Shown piece after piece: positions 57,101-64,000 of a stretch of 64,000 nt of DNA. The stretch's first letter is position 1, and each line of letters starts with the position of its first letter. This DNA comes from Hybos culiciformis. Lineage: Eukaryota > Arthropoda > Insecta > Diptera > Hybotidae. The notes beneath the pieces were generated by a model. The model was not told the DNA's origin. It saw only the letters and a program-made list of their open reading frames with translations, and ran no database searches. Both the position numbers and the translations under genes were made by a program. The stretch lies in assembly GCA_964007475.1 (NCBI GenBank), contig OZ023274.1, forward strand, positions 2,604,001 to 2,668,000. Reading direction: 5' to 3'.

Positions 57101-60100
57101 TGTCGATGAAAAATGTATATATAGTATGTATATAAAATTGGCGGGAAATTTTTTCATTCAAATATTAATAAATGAAAAATGTTTTGAGTTTGAAATTTTG
57201 ATAAAAATATCTTGTTAAATTTTTTTTTGCAAATTTTTTGTTTTTCATAATTTTATTTATAATTTTGGTTAAGAACTTCGTGCATCGCATTTACTAGAAT
57301 TAAAAATATCTTTTTAATATAGTTCTGTTCTGTTGTAGATGACGGTGGTAGGAACTAAAGCTTCCATCGTATATGGAAAAAATATTTCAGAGTAATATTT
57401 GGAAACTATTATGACAATAAATTTTCAACATTCATTCAAAAAAATTGAAGCTATGCGTTCGAGATAGTGAATATTATTGTGTAGAAGCTATTTGACAGGA
57501 CATTATCGATAAAATGTGGTATATAATATTTTCATTGTACATAATATATTAATTTGCTGGAGAGAAATATAAATTAAAATATTTTTTGTTTTTTTTTATT
57601 TTTTCTATTTTTCCGGGAAAACAGGTTAAATAATATAATTTTTTTGAGGGTGATATGTATTTTATTTTGGAATCAACATGAAAAATTCGAAAAAAAAAAT
57701 TGTCTTAATTTCATTTTTCTATTTTGTTTTTATATATAAATATATATTTTAGAGCTGTATATTGTACATAAAAATTATGTGTACAATATATGCTTAATGT
57801 ATATACATATTAAAATATAATGCGAAACATTGGAAATTCAGCATTGTTTTCAATATTTTTTTATGTTTCGATACATAAAGTACATAACTGATACCATATA
57901 TACATTGTATATACGTATAAAAATGCAATTTGATATGACTTGACGGGTAATTCAATTCAATTGGTTGACTGTCTCTCTATATAGTTTATAATTTGGTGAA
58001 TGTTATTTTTTTTTCGTTTTTTTTTTTTTATGTTTTTATATAAAAATTATATAAAAATATAATGAAAAATTGTATATTTAAAAATAAAAGTTAAAAAACA
58101 TAAAATGCTTTTAGCAATTTTTGTACATTATTAATTTCTCTTTGCATAATTTTTTTACGTGATTTTTTTTTTTGATGTCCAATACATATAGGGTAAAATA
58201 CACGCAATTCCAATAACATTAAAACTATGTACACTCAAAGCTCGCTTTTAATCCACCATTAATCCGGAAACTCTATTATCCTTGCAATTATGTTTCAGAA
58301 TTTACAATCCGTGTTAGTCAAAAACGAATAACGTGAATGAATTATAACAAAAATTATAGCTATAATCATTTTTGAAGTGAATGATTTCTACTTTCCGAAC
58401 GCAAAGGAAAACAATCGTTTCAAAACGAACAAAATTTGAATTCAAAAATTTTGACAACAAAACCAAAAATTTGGAAATTTATACATAATTATACATAATG
58501 CAATTGTTTATACTAATTATATATATATATTCAATTTATGTTCAGTCTGTCTACCCAAAAAGTTCAAAATTTCGAAACATTTTATAAAAATATTTTAATA
58601 ACAAACGAAAAGATAGATTTATTTTTGCTACTTTATTTTAACTATGTACCTATATATATATATATTTTTAATATCGTTTCAATGTGTACCAACATTTTTT
58701 AACTTCTGAAAATTGGAATATTTCATTATTATTCGTATAATATATTTCTGGTTGAATGATAAAAAATTTCAGTTCGTTATTATTTTTTTTTTTTTGTTTT
58801 TTCAATAAATATAAATTAAGTTTGAGGTATACACACATAAAGGATTGTTGTTTTTGGCCTTTTTTAAGCAAAAAAAAAATCTCAATAGTTAGTAGTAAAC
58901 TTTTATATGTGTTAAGTCCTACAGAAAAATTGGAATAATTAAGGGATAAATTCTTTTGTCAAATTTAGAATTGAAAATTGTACGTGATAAGGAAAAATTG
59001 AAGAAAAAATATGAAAAAGTATGCTGACAAAGTAGTATACACAAAATAATGTCTGAGTTGCACAAGTTTTTGGAGTTTATATACCTCACAACTCTTTCAT
59101 TGATATTATTTCATTTGATCCTTCAATTATAGAACTAAAAGTTTGCTGACAACATTGGAACCATAATTATTAAAATAATAATAATTGTTATTCATAAAAT
59201 ATGCAAGTTAAGGAAAATAAGAATTTAGGACTTATGAATAAAGAATTTTTCATAATATTTTTGAAGTAGGATTTTTATTATATTCAAGAAAAACTATTCT
59301 TATGATAATCCAGATCAGGATCATTAAAACTGGAGGAAATAATGTATATACAAAAAAACATTTATATATATTATAATGTATACGTATATACTTTATAGGT
59401 TCTTTCAATTCGCTTCGTTTTTTTTATTACTATTATTTTCTCGATATTATTTCAGTTGTTGTTTTTCTCATTTTAAATTGACTTCTTTTTTATCGTAATA
59501 AAAATGAAAACATGAGAATAAAAAAGTATAATTTGACATTGAAGGTAATTGAGAAAAATACAAAAAAAAAAAAAAAAAGAAGAAAATATAACTTTGCTTT
59601 AACTCTACTTTTATATATAAACATACATAAATATTCATGTCAATTATATTAGCGAAAAAGAATATAGATACATTTTTCGTTTTTGGTTTCGAATAACAAT
59701 TGAAAATTCAAAACTCAGAGCATATAATTATATGATCAGATGCCGTAGTAGTTTTAAATCAAAATATTCTACATATAATGCTGTTTTATTGATCAAATTA
59801 GTTCGCCCTTTGGCCGGTTGAAAGCTCTAGCTCCCCAACCTCAAAATCGTAGAATCACATCTTTAAAAAAAAATATTAAGCAAGAGAGATAAAGACTTCA
59901 AAAACATCTTGTGCAAATTTGAAATTTATATATTATATAAACTGGCCTTAACTTCAATTCATTATGTGCCCAATTATTATATAATTTGAATTTCGTATTT
60001 GAAATTGAGTGCCGCAGACAGAATATTTCATTTTATTAAATTTTGATATTTTAAATATTTTATTTTTAATTTCAATTTAATATAAAATAATCATTAATAA

Positions 60101-60520
60101 TTTTTCACCCCCTCCTGGTTATCAATCCAAAATTATTTAATAACACTAAACCAAAACATGGTAAAGTGGTATACATATATTTAAAGAAAATCCATGAAAT
60201 AAAAAACACACAAAATGTAAACATGATGACTTACAGGGACTACACATTAATGAAATCCAATCTCTCTTTCTAGAAGTACTTTTATATAAGTTTGGTCAAT
60301 AATAAAATCAAATGAAAAATAATAAAAAAAAAAAAAATTTATATTATTAATAATTTTAATTGAATATTTTGTTTGATCAAATTGTTGAAATTTATTAATG
60401 ATTTTTATATAAATTTACACAGCTGCAAAATTATAATTTAATATTTATAATTACTATTTTATATATATATTAATTTTTTTTTTTTTTTTGCTTTTAATTA
60501 TCATTTACAATATTTTTATA
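54166..60520. other. AT-rich non-coding DNA
   Basis: No gene seen. Near 55420-55470 the word tgacccaccc occurs twice about 44 bp apart in otherwise AT-rich sequence, perhaps part of an eroded element. An E2F-type word is at 57138-57148. Short frames at 58668-58938 overlap on both strands and are not called. Confidence 0.5.
57138..57148. promoter_or_regulatory. Second E2F-type site TTGGCGGGAAA
   Basis: Identical 11-mer to the one at 47272-47282 and in the same orientation, about 9.9 kb away. No adjacent gene start is visible. Confidence 0.3.
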
Positions 60521-60525
60521 ATTCC

Positions 60526-60561
60526 TTGCGCCCGCCGCCGCCGTTTCCAGAAAGCCGTGTT
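60526..60561. promoter_or_regulatory. GC-rich island with GCC repeats
   Basis: tgcgcccgccgccgccg followed by tttccag and aaagccgtg. It is the most GC-rich patch of the window and lies far upstream of the minus-strand zinc-finger gene. It could be a promoter or non-coding first exon, but no direct evidence of transcription is visible. Confidence 0.3.
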
Positions 60562-60691
60562 AATAAATCAAAATAATTTTTTTTTATACATAATATAGAA
60601 GAAAAAAGAAAATTAAAAAAATTTATAGATATCTGCTGAGAACAGATTGGTAAGATTTTTTTGTAAACGACATTATTATTTATTAATAAAA

Positions 60692-60730
60692 ACTAGTCCA
60701 GAGCGAAACAACTAGCCTCGCTCGACTAGT
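60692..60730. repeat. Short hairpin (13-bp stem with 2-nt bulge)
   Basis: actagtc-ca-gagcga pairs with tcgctcgactagt around an 11-nt loop. It is close to the GC-rich island at 60.53 kb. Confidence 0.6.
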
Positions 60731-63700
60731 ATTTAATATATTTTAATTTTACTACTTTTTGACTAATTGAAAAAAAAATTATTTAGGAGCTAAGAGTTCG
60801 TTGCGTAATATTCTGTAATTGATTTGTTATCTAAAGATTTATGTGTTAATTTATTGCTTGGAGTGTATGTTTCTCCCAAAATTCTCAGCCTGGAGTTTTT
60901 AACTCAAGTCAAGTATAGTATAACTTTAATGAATTTCAATAATATGGTCTTTAGAATTAATTTAAACTAAAAATAATCAGCAATATATTTTCAGTAAAAA
61001 TAATGATTGTTATTATTCAATTTATTTAATGTTTTTTTAGGATAACATAAAAAACATTATGAAAATTAATGTTTATACTTAATCCTTATTGGTCAATTTT
61101 TTAAATAAATCAAAAAAAAAATATACATATAATTTTTATTTTTATTTTACATAAATTATGTTTTGAAGTTTTTTTGTATATAAAATGACATTAATTAACC
61201 TTTCGTGGTGAAGACTTAGCGGCTGCGTTTAGATTAAGTTCTGCTGAAATAAATTTATGTAGTTAACATAAAATGGTATATAGATATATAAAGTATAAGA
61301 AGTTTGCAAACGTATATTTCGTTTCGTCATCTTGGAAGTTCTCTTCAAGTTGAAACCAACAAATTTTCTAGCTGGCTGTTATACCGGGAGATGATACAAA
61401 ATAAAAGAATATGCTCAATGGCTTCTGCAGCAGTTAAGGGAAGAAATTAACTAAATTATTAATAAGTTGTCTGTGGGTAAAATAAATTTCCTAGTAGTAA
61501 ATAATTCCACTAAGTAGCTGAATTTGTCGTTGAAATTCGATTAGAATCAATCATTCAACTTTTAGCTTGAATTTTGAAAAACTTATTGCATTTTTTTTTT
61601 TTTTGTTTAAAATAAATAATTTTTTTTTTCATTAAAAATACAAAAGTAAGTCCTCATAAAATACATATCTATGGACAAATAATATTGATAGATAATCATC
61701 ATTCCACTATTCGTCCAATTAAATTAGGTAGAATGAAAATGCGAATGTAAACAATATTGCATTATGCATAAAAAACTCATTATTTAATTGGGAACATTTT
61801 ATTTTTATTTATTTTTTTTTTTTTTGTATGTACATCATAAACATTATAAAATATTGACAAATTGTAATTAAACATTTTTTTTTTTTAAAATAAAAACACA
61901 AAAAAAAAAAATTCATTAAATTTTCGGTTCATTAAAATTTGTCATTTTTATTTGATTGCTAAAATGATTCTTATATATAAATATATATGTATATATATAC
62001 CATCAAATGGATTTTATTCCTTAATTGGCCAATAAAAGTTTTATGATGATGCGAAATATATAATTCATTTCGAATGAATGGTAGAAAAATTTATTTTTTA
62101 TATATAGATAAAAATTTCAAAATGTATATTTAAGACAAAAATACAGAATACAAGACAAATTAACCGAATTTTCTTTTAGATTATTATTGTATAAAAATAA
62201 CTTGATAGTATCATAAGGAAATTAAAAACCCAGCAAAGTATAAAAGAATTCAAAGAAATTCTATTAAATATGGAAATATTTAGGAAAACATCGTGAAAAA
62301 TAAAGGAAATTTGTATAGAAAAATATAATAAGGATTATAATAAATATGAATTAGTATGAAATAGAAAAATAATATAAAGATAATTGTAAAGAACATAAAG
62401 TATTCAAAATCTATACCTTTTGACTTACTGATGTAAATACAATTTCTTATCCTTACAACTACCGTTGTACATTTATTTTTTTTTAACTTCTGCCAACAGT
62501 CGAAATTGTAGCAATGATGACATTTAAACTATAAATTAATTTTTCAGATTTTTCTGAAAATCATCTGTAGTCAATTTTGAGGGATTGATATTTAGGTCCG
62601 TCATATCGAAAATAGATAACAATTTTTTCTTAACACAAAGTTTAGCACGTTTTTATGCCCATCTAAGCGTTTTATAAAATAATAAATTATTCAACAGTTC
62701 ATTGTCGTCGTGACAATTCAATATTGGAAAATTCTTTTTATTTTTATTATTTTTTTAATATGCCTAGTACGTAAAAAAATTTTATATAATGCACACGTAC
62801 ATAAAAAAAGGATTCATTAAAAAATATATAATATGTACATATTTTTAATAATTTATATTTTCATCAAAGAAATATAAAAAATTTTTTTTATTTAATATTT
62901 ATTTTCAATATTGCGTTTTTAAAAAATAAAAATCTTTTCTTTTTTTTTTTTTTTTTTCTTCTATATTTACTTTTAATTTCATTTTTGCATAAATACAAAA
63001 ATAACAAATAAATAAAGGTTTATGTATACTCTGCACTATACATACAAAAAAAAAAAGGAAAAACATTAATTTTTTTTATTTGCTTGCATTTTTTATTAAA
63101 AAAATTCATAATAAAATCATTCATCCATCTATCTACAATGTACCTATAATAATAAATATAATGGAAAAAATATTGGGAAAATCTATCAATAGTATGAAAA
63201 TTAATAATTTGGTCGTCGTCGTTTTCAACAATGCACACTACATTGTTGAATTTTGATTAGGACGTAAGTTACATATTCAATCTACATCTAGGTACTCCTC
63301 GATCTACTCATAAAAATCTGGAAAAAAGGTAGAAGATTTGTTTTAAGGGTTCTAGAACATCTTGAGAAGGGCCCATATTTATCAGTTGGAATTTTTTTTT
63401 AGCCAACAACCTTGTACGAAGCTTTGAAGTTAGTTATGTTCTAGTTCTAGATCTATGGATGTATCAATTACTGATATTTTAAATAAGTATAGAACAGTGA
63501 AAGAAATTGTTTCACTCAGACGCTCAAGAGTCTAAAATTAGGGCAACATAAAAGATTAAGAATTATTCAATTTTAGTTATAAAATAAATAAAATTAAATA
63601 ATTACGATCCATTCGAATTAAACCATCGATATTTGAAAATTCTCAATATGTGAGAAATATATAATTTTTTTTTTCAATTAATAAAAGAATAGTGAAAAAT

Positions 63701-64000
63701 TTATTTAAATAAAAAAAATAAAATATAATTTAATATTAATTAAATTAAACTACTACTGAATTCAAATTGGCCTCTTCAATTTATGTTATACTTTTCATGG
63801 TGATATGATATTGTAATAACAAAATATAATTGCGCAGTTTGGATATTTTTCTTTTCTTTTGCCGATTAATAGAAGCTCAAGATGCAATCGCTTAATAATT
63901 ACCAAACTATATACTTGAACGATTTCAACAGTATTCATGACAAACAATTCGTTGTGGTGGGTTTTGTAGGCATATTTTCAGAATTCTGGTTAACATATCT
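60731..64000. other. AT-rich non-coding DNA to window end
   Basis: No convincing exon on either strand. The 72-codon minus frame at 63020-63238 has Tyr/Phe/Asn/Asp-rich, structureless composition. Several TA and poly-T runs are present. Confidence 0.5.

Overview
The window looks like arthropod, most likely insect, nuclear DNA. It is very AT-rich, full of long poly-A and poly-T runs, and almost empty of genes. The genes present are split into several exons with normal GT..AG borders and introns from under 70 bases to several kb. All exon models were built by hand from the six reading frames, from splice signals and from phase agreement. No tRNA, rRNA, CRISPR array or bacterial-type operon was seen.

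Left part (1-10.3 kb). The window opens with the last exon of a C2H2 zinc-finger gene on the plus strand (11-169). Two complete minus-strand genes follow. One is a 5-exon THAP-domain gene (3629-5830, 274 aa) with an intact C2CH zinc site and AVPT motif. The other is a 7-exon BTB-BACK-Kelch gene (7462-10307, 568 aa). The last intron of the Kelch gene holds a 256-bp MITE with perfect 28-bp inverted ends.

Middle part (10.3-31 kb). About 15 kb of AT-rich DNA carries decayed short transposons (11468-12009, 13322-13997), a pre-miRNA-like hairpin (15599-15662), a 114-bp direct repeat (20561 and 24415) and one copy of a palindromic repeat (about 23690-24235). Next comes the main gene, on the minus strand: a 7-coding-exon, nine-finger C2H2 transcription factor (25578-30643, 793 aa) with poly-Q and poly-A tracts, here matched to insect datilografo (dati). 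A likely 5'UTR splice acceptor lies at 31031. Two splice features stand out: a GC-AG intron directly after the fourth finger, and a tiny last intron with two in-frame acceptors 12 nt apart.

Right part (31-64 kb). I found no convincing gene here. The stretch is probably the upstream/first-intron and promoter region of the zinc-finger gene. It holds CpG-dense patches, extreme A/T homopolymer tracts (43-47 kb), transposon scraps, a tandem duplication (52025-52262) and a second, inverted copy of the palindromic repeat (about 53620-54165). Within the hairpin the two copies differ by one paired, mutually complementary change in both arms. I see no clear new multi-gene system. The most interesting leads are the covarying palindrome, the miRNA-like hairpin and the duplicated finger quartet with its GC donor.
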